Source: Picocystis sp. L7
Taxonomy: Eukaryota; Chlorophyta; Picocystophyceae; Picocystales; Picocystaceae
DNA: 64,000 nucleotides
NCBI GenBank assembly: GCA_020975725.1
Contig: QXJR01000022.1
Location: forward strand, 1 to 64,000
Direction of reading: 5' to 3'
Under the pieces are notes generated by a model that saw only the letters and a list, made by a program, of their open reading frames with translations, ran no database searches and had not been told where the DNA came from. The position numbers and the translations under genes are program-made. Each line of letters begins with the position of its first letter. Within the stretch, counting starts at the first letter, position 1. Of the stretch, positions 12,084 to 21,553 are shown in pieces.

Positions 12084-13340
12084 ATGGACGATACGGACCA
12101 CGCCACAAGAATGAGCACTCTCCGAAGAGAGCTTGAACAAGAACGAAGCGAAGGGCACACCCTCCGTGAAAGAGTCGCTGATCTTCAAGCCCAAGTCGAG
12201 GCTCTTCAAGCCATACCACCTGATGATCATCAATTGGAAGCCACGAAAGACCTCCTCGAAGGAGATGACTCTCCAAGTACCGATCAAGGCGCTCCCGCGG
12301 AACCCATCAGTTTGTCCGAAGAAAAGGGGCTCCCACACCTCACAAGTTTGTATGGGACAGCATTGCAGGACTCCAAGAACATACAAAAGGTCTCCCTTGA
12401 AAAGCCTACCAAGTTCACCGGGTTGGAGCTTGAGGAAGACCCCTACTCCCTCACCTATTGGTATAGGGATGTGTTGTGTTGGTGCCAGGCCTACGCCTTC
12501 GATCGACCGAAGGAACAATTGGTCCTAGCCATCAGTCAAGCACTTGGAGGAACACCCAAGTCCATGGTCCAGAACCTCATCATGAAGGATCCTGATGCTT
12601 TGCAATCGGTGGAGGACCTGCACTCATACTTAAAAAAGACATTTCAGAACCAAGACCCAGGCCCCGAAGCGTGGCGCGAGTTCCACACCACCAGAATGAG
12701 AAGGTCAGAAAATGTTTTGCACTTTTTGAACAGGTTGGTGCAGCTCAGCTTTGTGGTGAATGCCAGCAGCTCTCCTGTTTGCCGTACTTTGTCCGAGCAT
12801 GACATATCAGCCAGGCTACAACATGGTCTGCCAACATACCTCCAAAAGGCTTTGTATAAACACCTGGAGCATCTAATTGATGTTGATAAGGTTCCAGACA
12901 TGGAACCAGGCAACCTGGCAGCCACCATATTCAAACTTGAACGCGAGGCGGCTGAACCAACAAGGAAGGATATCAAACAGCCTGATGAAAAGTGGAGAGG
13001 ACGATCGCCAGCGAATCGCGAGTATCGACCGACACCGCAGCGAGCGGCTTACCGCTCTGCAGCCATAGCAGCTGCCATGCCAACTCAGCAGCAGCAAACA
13101 GCAAGAAGCGATGGATACCCCAAGCGTCAGCACAAGCGGTTCGATGATTTGGAAGAGGAACAGAAAAATGCGATCATCAAAGTCCAAACACAGCTGGCCA
13201 GCAAGCCACTTGGGGGTAAGCTTACCCCAGAGGAAAAGAACCTTTGCCTTGCACATGCTCTGTGCCAGCGATGCCGTCGATATGGTCATGATCAATCAGT
13301 CTGCAAGATGGCATCAGTGATGGGCGCGCCAAAAAACTGA
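12084..13340 (+). CDS. Gag-like protein of the inner Gypsy-type element
   Basis: About 418 residues from the first ATG after the left LTR. The N-terminal part is charged and helical (likely coiled coil). The middle resembles Ty3/Gypsy capsid, with the YWYRDV and FQNQDPGPEAW segments. The C-terminal part is basic and carries a short cysteine cluster (LCQRCRRYGH followed by a later Cys) resembling a zinc knuckle. Its stop codon overlaps the pol start as TGATG, so pol could be reached by termination and reinitiation, a mode some retrotransposons are known to use. This is inference. Confidence 0.8.
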   Translation: MDDTDHATRMSTLRRELEQERSEGHTLRERVADLQAQVEALQAIPPDDHQLEATKDLLEGDDSPSTDQGAPAEPISLSEEKGLPHLTSLYGTALQDSKNIQKVSLEKPTKFTGLELEEDPYSLTYWYRDVLCWCQAYAFDRPKEQLVLAISQALGGTPKSMVQNLIMKDPDALQSVEDLHSYLKKTFQNQDPGPEAWREFHTTRMRRSENVLHFLNRLVQLSFVVNASSSPVCRTLSEHDISARLQHGLPTYLQKALYKHLEHLIDVDKVPDMEPGNLAATIFKLEREAAEPTRKDIKQPDEKWRGRSPANREYRPTPQRAAYRSAAIAAAMPTQQQQTARSDGYPKRQHKRFDDLEEEQKNAIIKVQTQLASKPLGGKLTPEEKNLCLAHALCQRCRRYGHDQSVCKMASVMGAPKN

Positions 13341-16300
13341 TGGCTCTCCGTCCGGTAACGCAGGTTACCGCGACGGAGCCGGGAGCGAAAACTGCAGCCG
13401 CCCCGGTGAACAACAGTAGAGATCCAGTCTGCTTACACTCATTGACTAATGTGAAACCAAGACAGGAATTTCTTGCTGCAGAAACATACTTTGGAAACAG
13501 GAAACAGAGAATTAGAACCCAGGCCTACCTGGATACTTTAGCAAGTCACTGCTTTATCAGTGAAAAGCTTTTCAAGAAACTGCAGGATGCTGACCCGTGC
13601 CGATCATCTTGGCAGTATACGACAGACAGCGTCGATTTCACAGTGGCTGTGGGCCAAGATGTTCACACTGCACCTGTGATTGAAGCTACGTTTACGATCG
13701 ATGGATTCCGCACTCGCATGAACTTTGGAGTAGCCCCTCTGGAAACGTTCGATTGTATCCTGGGAGCCACCTTCTGCCATCAGCATTTGGAAGCACTGGA
13801 CTGGCAGCAACACAGAATGATCCTGCGCGGACGCAATGGAACCAAGTTTACAGTGTATGGGGATCATCAGTTCCTGTCTTCAAGGAAACTGGACCTCATC
13901 GTGCCCCGGAGCGAAGCTCGCGCAACAGTCAAGGACCCAGGCTGCTTGTTACTCATGATACAGCCTATGGACCCCACTCCAGAAATGATAAGTGAGGAAG
14001 AAGACTTCAGCAGAGTGCGCAGCCAACTCAGCGATGCATGGGACTTGGATGACCAAGACCAGGCCCGGCTAGATGACCTGATAGAAAAGAAATATAAGCA
14101 CCTGTTTCAGCCTCGTACCGAGTTACCGCCCGAACGAGTACCGGGAGAGATGTTCAAGGTTCAATTGATGGAGGGCACTACGCCCCAATATCGTAATTAC
14201 TACCGGCTGTCCCCGCAGCAGCAGACTGCACTGAAGGAACTGATCGCCGAGTATGTAAACGCAGGTAAGATGGACCTGTGTGCTGGATCCAGCTGGGGAG
14301 CCCCAGTCATACTGGTTCCCAAGAAGGACGGCGGATGGCGAGTCGTTTTTGACTACCGCCTTCTCAACAACGTTACGGTCAAGGATCGCTATCCTCTGCC
14401 GAGGATCGATGACTATCTGCAGAACTTGAGGGGAGCCAAGTACTTTTCATCGCTTGATGCGATGGATGGCTTCCATCAGATCAGAATGGACCCAGATGAT
14501 GTGGACAAGACTGCTGTGGTGACCCCCTTTGGGTCATTTGTATGGAAGGTCATGCCGATGGGGGCTGCGAACGCGCCATCGATGTTCCAGCGCATGATGA
14601 ATAGAGTGTTTGGGCACCTGCTATATTTAAAAGTGTACATGGATGACATCTTAGTACACTCAGAGACAAAACAGCAGCACTTTCAGCATCTGGAGGAGTT
14701 CTTCGCCGTATGCGAACAAGCCGATATTCGGCTCAAGCGATCAAAGTGTCACTTTTTCATGAGCACCCTGGAATGGGTAGGCTTTCGCATTCGAGACGCG
14801 CAGTTGGCCTGCACAGGCCGTCTCCTCGATAAGATCCAGCAGTTCCCGCGCCCCACATCGCAGCGCGAAAATATGGCTTTTCTGGGGTTATGTCAGTTCT
14901 ACATGCGGTTTGTTCCTCACTTTGCGGAATTGGCTTCCCCACTTACAGAGTTGAGCCAAGCATCACTGAAATACAACTTTGCTGCATACTGGAAAGAGCC
15001 ACAGGAGAAAGCCTTCCAAAAACTGGTGACAGCTTTAAATAGCCCACCAGTACTGGCTCTCTTTGATGAGGACAAACCCATCAGGGTAGAGACAGATGCC
15101 TCAGATATTGGCATGGGTGCGTCGCTAATGCAGCAGGATGAGCAAGGCACATGGCGACCCGTCGAGTACTGGTCGAAGAAGTTCAACAGCGCGCAACAGA
15201 ACTACCACCCTGCAGAAAAGGAAACCTGCGCGATACTTTATGCATTACAACACTGGAGACATCTTTTATTTGGGCAGAACTTCACGGTCATCACCGATAA
15301 CAAGGCCAGTCATTTTCTCAATACCAAGGCCACTGAACAACTGTCCCCCAGAGAAATGAGATGGGTGGAGAAGCTGGCTTACTTTGCTCCATTCACTGTG
15401 GAGTACAGACCTGGCTCTGAAAATATTGTACCGGACTATCTCTCTCGCCATTCAGCCCAGGTTAGGAAAGGAACAGTATATTGCATACTTGATTTGTGTG
15501 CTGGGATGGGCACTACGCTCCGTGCACTGGAAATGGTCATACCAGAAACTGCAGAATACACCTTGGACTACATTGCAGTTGAGAAAGACGCGGACTGCAG
15601 AAGCGTCATCCAGCGCGTGTTCAATCAAGTGCGCCTGGCTCGGCCAGGCCTGTTCGCTCGCAAGGACATCTTCCGATATGGTGACGATGTTGCTGCTCTG
15701 GCGCATCGTCGAAAGCTTCCCCCAGTTCACCTGCTCATTGCAGGTGTGCCTTGCCAGCCGTTCTCGCGCGCAAACACAGATGCAAGTAAACCTCCGCTGG
15801 GCCTTTGCGATGATCGAGAACTCTTTACAGCTGTGGGAAAACTTCACAGACGACTACGATCGCCAGACTTTGTGATAGAGTGTACCCCGTTTGCACCCCA
15901 CCTGGAATCTCACTTGGACACAATCTCCCAATGGTTTGGGGAACCCAATACTGAAGACCTTTCTCAGTATGGAGCTCAAGCACGGACCAGGCTCTGTTGG
16001 ACCTCGCTGCCACCAGCCCCGGTATCAATGGGCACAACGAAACATACTCCCTTCACGTGGCAGGAATGTTTGGATCCAGGGGCACACGCCCCAAAAGACG
16101 CTTTCGACAGGCCTCGTCTTAAATGCCCCACCCTGATGGCCAGCGCACGGTCCCATAGTGACCGCTCGCGATCCACCTGGGTACACGGCAATGACGGGGA
16201 GCTCCGTCCGCTGACCACCAGCGAGCGTGAGCGACTGGTAGGAGTACAGGCAGGTGACACTGCTGCAGTTGATGTCAGTGAAGCCGGTCGACAGCGCATG

Positions 16301-18064
16301 TGCGGCAACGCCTTTCCAGTAGGATGGATTGCCCACATGTTACTCCGCTGGATACACCACACACGGACGCTTCGACCGCTAGCCGGCCGCAGTCCTGATC
16401 GGACTGTGTGTGGCTCGATTGCGTCTCTTAATACCTTCAGCCCGATACCATCCGCTTCAGAAGCTGGTGGTCAAGAGATACCTCCTATACTGGATCGCAT
16501 ACGCATCGCAGCAAAAAGAGACCAGAGTTATCAGGACATGCTCAGCGCACCACCGCAAGACTGCACTGTCCAAGACAATCTCCTGTTCACATCAGGACCA
16601 CACTCACAGCCAGTACTTGTGGTACCTGCTGATAATGGTACAAGGCAAGAGTTACTACACCTGGTACATGACCCCAGGCATTTTGGAAAAGATCGAACCT
16701 TTACGGAAGCTGCCAGACACTTCACCTGGAAGGACATGCGCCACCACGTACGACACTTCGTGGCAAGATGCCCAGTATGTCAATTGCAGAAACCCGGTAA
16801 CCGTACTCGGCACGCGTTGTTGTGTCCAGAACTAAGGTTCCACCCGTACCCGTTCCACACTGTAGTGATGGATGTGGTGGAAAACCTGCCACTTACTGCC
16901 CAAGGCCATAATGCTGTGCTTACAGTCGTGGACAGGTTTACGAAGTTTGCGATATACGTACCAATCCATTCCACTTGGAGCGCGTACCGGCAGGCCCAGT
17001 GCCTGATGGACCATCTGGTGTACAGGTATCACACCCCAGTGCACATTCACACTGATAATGGACCGGCGTACCGGACCCTGTTCAAGGCATTCTGCGCAGC
17101 GTTGGGCGTGCGACATGTGACAGGCACCCCATACCATTCACAATCCCAAGGTGGGGCAGAGAGGCAACACAGAACCTTACTGCAGACGCTACGCTCTACC
17201 TGTTCAAACAAGCATCAATGGGATATCTATTTACAAGCAGCAGCTCATGCCTACAATGACTCTGTGCATGCTGCTATTGGTCACTCACCATTTGAATTAT
17301 TGTATGGCTGCCCATCCAGGTTACCTTGGCATCTACAACTGCCCAACAGTGGACCGCACCAACACATGGATCAGGTCACCACTTATGACCAGAGGGTGTC
17401 AAACCTCCTGGAGCAGCACCGTGCAGTTTACGAAGCGGTCCTGAAGAATCTGAGCAGGGCTGCAGAAAGCATGGGTAATCTGAAATCCAAACGGCGCCCC
17501 AAAAGCTTCGCAGTTGGCGACAAAGTAAAAGTCCAGTACGGACTGAAGGGCCCGACCGACAAACATAAGCTGGATCCATACTATGTGGGCCCCTATGTGA
17601 TCAAGCAAGTGCTAGAGAATGGTGCTTACCAATTAGATCTACCCGCAGGATCGGCCTTCTCCGATCGTATACACGTAGACAGACTGGAACCATGGATTGA
17701 TTCAGATCTTACGCTCTTCCCAATGGATGAGCATCTACAGCCAGCAGCAGCACCGCTTCCGGATACTCGGGCCATGCAGGATGAGACTACAGCGTACCGC
17801 ATACGCCGATATCTACTGCGGGACTATTCAGCCTTCCCTGCGCAGCCCGTACGATACTGGGTTGAGGGAAACATGGCTGATCCGTCGCAACGCTACTTCT
17901 GGGTAGATGAGACAGCAGCCTTATTGGAGGAATTCCTCCCCTTGGAGGAACAAAATGGATGCATACCAGAGCAAGGGATTTTGCCAGCGAACTTCGATGC
18001 CGTGCAGACTCATAAGAAGACAACTTATTTGCAGTCTCCGAACCCGATCATGGCGAACACCTAG
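13340..18064 (+). CDS. Pol polyprotein: PR-RT-RNase H-DNA methyltransferase-integrase
   Basis: About 1,574 residues. An aspartic-protease-like domain lies near residues 50-170 (YLDTLASHCF). Reverse transcriptase spans about 250-480 with VYMDDIL near 432. RNase H spans about 560-690 (VETDASDIGMGA). A cytosine-5 DNA methyltransferase spans about 715-1010, with motif I DLCAGMGT, the catalytic PCQ loop in GVPCQPFS near 805, a QARTR segment and a GNAFPV motif X near 989. Integrase follows, with a His/Cys zinc-binding part near 1110-1145, a core about 1170-1290 (HTDNGPAYR) and an SH3-like C-terminal part near 1390 (VGDKVKVQYG). The methyltransferase is in frame with no visible disruption. It could methylate element DNA after reverse transcription; that role is inferred from published retrotransposon methyltransferases. 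Confidence 0.9.
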   Translation: MALRPVTQVTATEPGAKTAAAPVNNSRDPVCLHSLTNVKPRQEFLAAETYFGNRKQRIRTQAYLDTLASHCFISEKLFKKLQDADPCRSSWQYTTDSVDFTVAVGQDVHTAPVIEATFTIDGFRTRMNFGVAPLETFDCILGATFCHQHLEALDWQQHRMILRGRNGTKFTVYGDHQFLSSRKLDLIVPRSEARATVKDPGCLLLMIQPMDPTPEMISEEEDFSRVRSQLSDAWDLDDQDQARLDDLIEKKYKHLFQPRTELPPERVPGEMFKVQLMEGTTPQYRNYYRLSPQQQTALKELIAEYVNAGKMDLCAGSSWGAPVILVPKKDGGWRVVFDYRLLNNVTVKDRYPLPRIDDYLQNLRGAKYFSSLDAMDGFHQIRMDPDDVDKTAVVTPFGSFVWKVMPMGAANAPSMFQRMMNRVFGHLLYLKVYMDDILVHSETKQQHFQHLEEFFAVCEQADIRLKRSKCHFFMSTLEWVGFRIRDAQLACTGRLLDKIQQFPRPTSQRENMAFLGLCQFYMRFVPHFAELASPLTELSQASLKYNFAAYWKEPQEKAFQKLVTALNSPPVLALFDEDKPIRVETDASDIGMGASLMQQDEQGTWRPVEYWSKKFNSAQQNYHPAEKETCAILYALQHWRHLLFGQNFTVITDNKASHFLNTKATEQLSPREMRWVEKLAYFAPFTVEYRPGSENIVPDYLSRHSAQVRKGTVYCILDLCAGMGTTLRALEMVIPETAEYTLDYIAVEKDADCRSVIQRVFNQVRLARPGLFARKDIFRYGDDVAALAHRRKLPPVHLLIAGVPCQPFSRANTDASKPPLGLCDDRELFTAVGKLHRRLRSPDFVIECTPFAPHLESHLDTISQWFGEPNTEDLSQYGAQARTRLCWTSLPPAPVSMGTTKHTPFTWQECLDPGAHAPKDAFDRPRLKCPTLMASARSHSDRSRSTWVHGNDGELRPLTTSERERLVGVQAGDTAAVDVSEAGRQRMCGNAFPVGWIAHMLLRWIHHTRTLRPLAGRSPDRTVCGSIASLNTFSPIPSASEAGGQEIPPILDRIRIAAKRDQSYQDMLSAPPQDCTVQDNLLFTSGPHSQPVLVVPADNGTRQELLHLVHDPRHFGKDRTFTEAARHFTWKDMRHHVRHFVARCPVCQLQKPGNRTRHALLCPELRFHPYPFHTVVMDVVENLPLTAQGHNAVLTVVDRFTKFAIYVPIHSTWSAYRQAQCLMDHLVYRYHTPVHIHTDNGPAYRTLFKAFCAALGVRHVTGTPYHSQSQGGAERQHRTLLQTLRSTCSNKHQWDIYLQAAAHAYNDSVHAAIGHSPFELLYGCPSRLPWHLQLPNSGPHQHMDQVTTYDQRVSNLLEQHRAVYEAVLKNLSRAAESMGNLKSKRRPKSFAVGDKVKVQYGLKGPTDKHKLDPYYVGPYVIKQVLENGAYQLDLPAGSAFSDRIHVDRLEPWIDSDLTLFPMDEHLQPAAAPLPDTRAMQDETTAYRIRRYLLRDYSAFPAQPVRYWVEGNMADPSQRYFWVDETAALLEEFLPLEEQNGCIPEQGILPANFDAVQTHKKTTYLQSPNPIMANT

Positions 18065-18127
18065 CCATATCATAAGCTACCGTACCAGACACGCCGGCGC
18101 CCGCCCTCTCCACCAAGGACAACTCTA

Positions 18128-18325
18128 ATGAACAGTGTGGTACAGGAGCTGTTTTATTTGGAGGGACAGGACCAACCGGCATACTTTCAGGGGATGGTGC
18201 ATGCATACCAAGACAACCAGTATGAAGTACTATGGACAGATGGGAAAAAGGATTACTATCAGGAAGAACAAATCAAGGCTATGCTGTATGACCCAGTTTC
18301 GTACATATATGACTTCCAGCTCTAA
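18128..18325 (+). CDS. Small third frame of the element, Tudor/chromo-like
   Basis: A 65-residue reading frame between pol and the right LTR. Its core (YFQGMVHAYQDNQYEVLWTD followed by GKKDYYQEEQIKAML) has the pattern of Tudor/Agenet-type beta-barrels: aromatic, G-x-V, then Y-x-V-x-W/Y-x-DG, then an acidic stretch. A similar stretch (YYAGQVLATP and YTIRYTDGYEEAV) lies at the end of the other Gypsy lineage near 21,100, so it is kept in two lineages and probably functional. Gypsy elements often carry chromatin-reading modules at this place for target choice. The domain name is by eye only. Confidence 0.5.
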   Translation: MNSVVQELFYLEGQDQPAYFQGMVHAYQDNQYEVLWTDGKKDYYQEEQIKAMLYDPVSYIYDFQL

Positions 18326-18353
18326 TTCAGATCGTCGCAGTGAGCCGGGAGAG

Positions 18354-19065
18354 TGTAACGGCCAGCGAGGCCTCCCAGGGTCCCTACGAGACCCTGGCCT
18401 ACGGGACCAGACCCCCGGGACCCCATATGGATGAAGGGCAATGGTGTCCCCTCTCAAACAACGGCTGTACCGTTCCGGAACTGGAGTCAGTCCCCTTGGG
18501 GGTTCGTATTGAAGGAAGGTCGCCCCGGTTCAGAACGGGTTTTCTGTAAGGGACATCGGTATTTAGACCGAAACAGACCGACTGAAGGGGACCGACCCCA
18601 TCTCTACCTTTGCTTCTGGAAGGTAGGGCTGGGGTACTGGACGGTGTCGATGCGACTGCCAGCTCACGTTCGCCCCGGGGCGAACGCAACGGACGGTCAG
18701 ATGTGACTCTAGGAAGCACGTGGGCTGCCATGACACCCCAGTTGCCCCAATTCCAACCGCCAGTGAGAGGCGGTGAGAGAGGTAGACCCTTGGTCCCTCT
18801 TTGCTTTGTGATACACTTCTTCTACTTGCCAAGCCAAGTGCGCAACACGCCTCCTCCTCCGACCCTGACCAACGCAACACGCGAAACCACCTGGACGTTC
18901 CAGCACGTCCGTTCTCGCCTCCCACGCCGGCCGAGGCTCCTTCAACACAAGGGAGAAGAGAGAGAGAAGAAGACCCCGGTACAAGGGGTGCGAATCCAGT
19001 CCACGAGACCCTCGTCACCAAGAGTACGTGTGTTGGGTCATTCAACCACGGACGCAAGTCTAATA
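18354..19065 (+). repeat. Right LTR of the inner Gypsy-type element
   Basis: Direct repeat of 11,323-12,037, beginning TGTAACGGCC at 18,354 and ending at about 19,065 (712 bp). It is preceded by a purine-rich stretch (GTGAGCCGGGAGAG) that is a plausible polypurine tract. I counted roughly 18 differences from the left LTR. Confidence 0.85.
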
Positions 19066-21553
19066 ACACCCATAATGTCAGAAATGGTCAGTCTTTGATT
19101 CAACAACAGGGTACCACCACCACCCGGCAGATGGCTCCCGAAGAACGAGAATTATTAGTTGGGCTCCAGCCAGGAGACACAGCAACTCCTTGGTTGGATA
19201 AATCCACCAGGAACCGTATGCTCGGCAACGCGTTCCCTGTCTCCTGGATAAACTCCATCATTCGTATCTGGATCAACACCGTCGACAACGATGATGTACA
19301 AGCAGCAGCATGCTATCCTCTTCCCTCACCCGGGGCACAGGATAGTCCTTTTTACCAAGCTGAGAATACTACTTTGCAACCTCTGCAATCAGTACTCACA
19401 GCGGTCGACATTGGTAAGATTAGCCAATTGGATGCGCTACTTGCGAAAGCGGCATCGATGGACGCAAGTTATCAGAAACTTCAGGAGACAGATACTCTGC
19501 AGAAGCAGGATGGAATCATGTATAAGGTCAGCAAGGGGCCGAAAGGTTGTATGATCCTAACAACCGCACAGTTAAGAACCTCATCCTGATGACCACGCAT
19601 GATTTGCCGTACGCTGGTCACCCGGGGGTTCGTAAAACCACCGAACTGCTGACGCGCCAATATTACTGGCCTGGAATGCACGAGGACGTCAAATCCTACT
19701 GCAAACAATGTTATGCTTGCCAACTGGGCAAAATCAGCCGGCAGCGCAGCAAGACCATTCTCCATCCTACAGACCATGGGTCGTACCCAAACCGCTGGGT
19801 AACACTCGACATAGCAATGGGATTGCCGCCCAGTCACAGTTACAATGCAGTTCTGGTTGTCGTAGATCGGTTTACCAAATACACCGTCTACATTCCTATC
19901 ACCACCAGCATCACTGCAACTGAGCTGGCCTTTCAGTTTGAGCGTCACTGGGTCGCGAAACGCGGATGCCCCAGCAACTTGATCATGGACCGAGACACAA
20001 AATTCACCAGCGCGTACTGGCGCGATTTCATGGAGACCTTGGGTGTCACGGCCATGCTTACAACTTCTTACCATCAGAAGTCCGATGGTCAGACGAAACG
20101 TCAAATCGCAACGCTAGCAGACCAACTGCGGGTCGCGCTTATAGATACTTTCAGTGCTGATGACGATTGGTATCGATGCCTGCACATCGCAGAATTTGCG
20201 ACCAACAACACTGTGCAAGCAACAACAGGGGTCACCCCTTTTCAGGCAGAGTTGGGTCGCCATCCAACCATGCCCTTCTATTTGCTGCCCGGACCCAACA
20301 ACCTTACAATCGACAAGCATGTAGCTGAATTGTGCAAATACAGAAGGACGATATATTGTCTTATGGCGATCAATCTCGCCAAGGCTGAGGAACGCATGCA
20401 GTATTTCAGTAACCGTACGCGAACCAGTAAAACATTTTCAAAGGTTAAAATTCTAAGCTGCAGGGAGGACGTGCAACACGCAGTGATCAGCATGAATTAC
20501 AGCCACGCTTCCGGGTTACCAAAATTGTCCGCTCCCTGGGCAAAAATAATTATGAGATCCGCTTACCGGAGGGCAGCAGTATACACCCCGTTGTGCATGC
20601 TGACAAACTGGAAAAGTTTTGGACAGCAGGCCCTACAAAGTTTCCGTTGGCTCAGCGACCTGGACCGGCAGTGCTACCGCCAGATACGTCACCGCAACCC
20701 ACCGACCAAGCGCAGAAATACCCTGTCAGAAAATACCTCCTGCGCAACTGGAATTCAGTGCCACCCTGATACTATGTTCAATGGGATACCCCTGCCAAAG
20801 AATTGGGGTGGGCATATGAAGACGATGCACTGATCAGCGACGTCGCTGTATATGAAAAAGTGAATGGAATCCTGCCAGAAATTGGTATGAGTGCTGCCAA
20901 CAAGGCTGCAGTTCTCAGGCACAAACGTGTCGAATTTCAGCAAAAATCACCCATCGTTCAGAACACGTGGACTTGCAAAGCTCCATGGGCAGCACCTATT
21001 GGACGTGCGTCCACCGTGAAACTTCCAGGTTTGCAAACATTGCCTGCAGCTTATCTGCACAGAATAGTGCAGGAACGCTTTGAGGAACAGGGACTACTGA
21101 TGTATTACGCTGGACAGGTCCTCGCCACCCCCAAAACTGGTACTGGACGATACACCATCCGTTACACCGACGGATACGAAGAAGCTGTCACACATCAAGA
21201 ATTGGACAGGCTCCTTTATCGAGCCTCCGCTAGGATAGATTAAATTTTCAGAAGGAGTTTTTGACCTGAGGGCAGGTTTTCTCCTACCACCTATTTGTTT
21301 AGTGTACAAGAACCGTCGAGGATGCCGGTGTTGGGGTTGGGGAGTGTTAGGAACCTGGGCATCCCCCCTTGAACCCCTTCAATGGATAGTTACTCCTCTA
21401 TGGAGAGGAGTACTTAACCTCTCTCTCTCACACCTTGTAATTAAGTTGATCTTGACCTCGAAGGTAGAGCCGCCTCCCAAGCGCCTCCTCAACCTCCGAG
21501 GCAACTTCCTCCGTACCGACGGAGTTTAAGAGCAAGGAGCTTCGCTCCTAACA
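19066..21553 (+). mobile_element. 3' part of another DNA methyltransferase-bearing Gypsy lineage
   Basis: Starts inside the end of a cytosine-5 methyltransferase (LVGLQPGDTA, then MLGNAFPVSW), followed by a linker, integrase (HPGVRKTTELL zinc-binding part, core with VVDRFTKYTVY) and a C-terminal Tudor-like stretch near 21,100-21,200, then a 209-bp LTR (21,345-21,553). The integrase differs strongly from that of the inner element, so this is a separate lineage. It is broken, with about three breaks, and lacks everything upstream of the methyltransferase end. Its 5' portion is not in the window. Confidence 0.8.
21345..21553 (+). repeat. 209-bp LTR with 8-bp inverted ends
   Basis: Begins TGTTAGGA at 21,345 and ends TCCTAACA at 21,553, so the ends are perfect 8-bp inverted repeats with TG...CA termini, as expected for an LTR. 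It follows the integrase-bearing remnant, and is directly followed by gag sequence of an opposite-strand element, so the element inserted there. A matching 5' copy was not found. Confidence 0.7.

Larger units (their letters stand above)
11323..19065 (+). mobile_element. Whole-looking Gypsy-type LTR element with DNA methyltransferase in pol
   Basis: A 7.7-kb element bounded by two direct LTRs (11,323-12,037 and 18,354-19,065), with gag, pol and a small third reading frame between. Pol order is protease, reverse transcriptase, RNase H, cytosine-5 DNA methyltransferase, integrase. The reading frames are open, so it looks whole. By eye the LTRs differ at roughly 2-3 percent of positions, so insertion was not very recent or the LTRs come from different copies. 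No matching target-site duplication was found. Acquisition of methyltransferases by retrotransposons is known from dinoflagellates and charophytes (de Mendoza and colleagues, 2018); membership here is inferred from domain content. Confidence 0.9.

Noticed and set aside
15384-15875. 163-codon forward frame and several reverse-strand frames inside pol
   Set aside because: They overlap the long pol frame with its recognisable domains and have none of their own.
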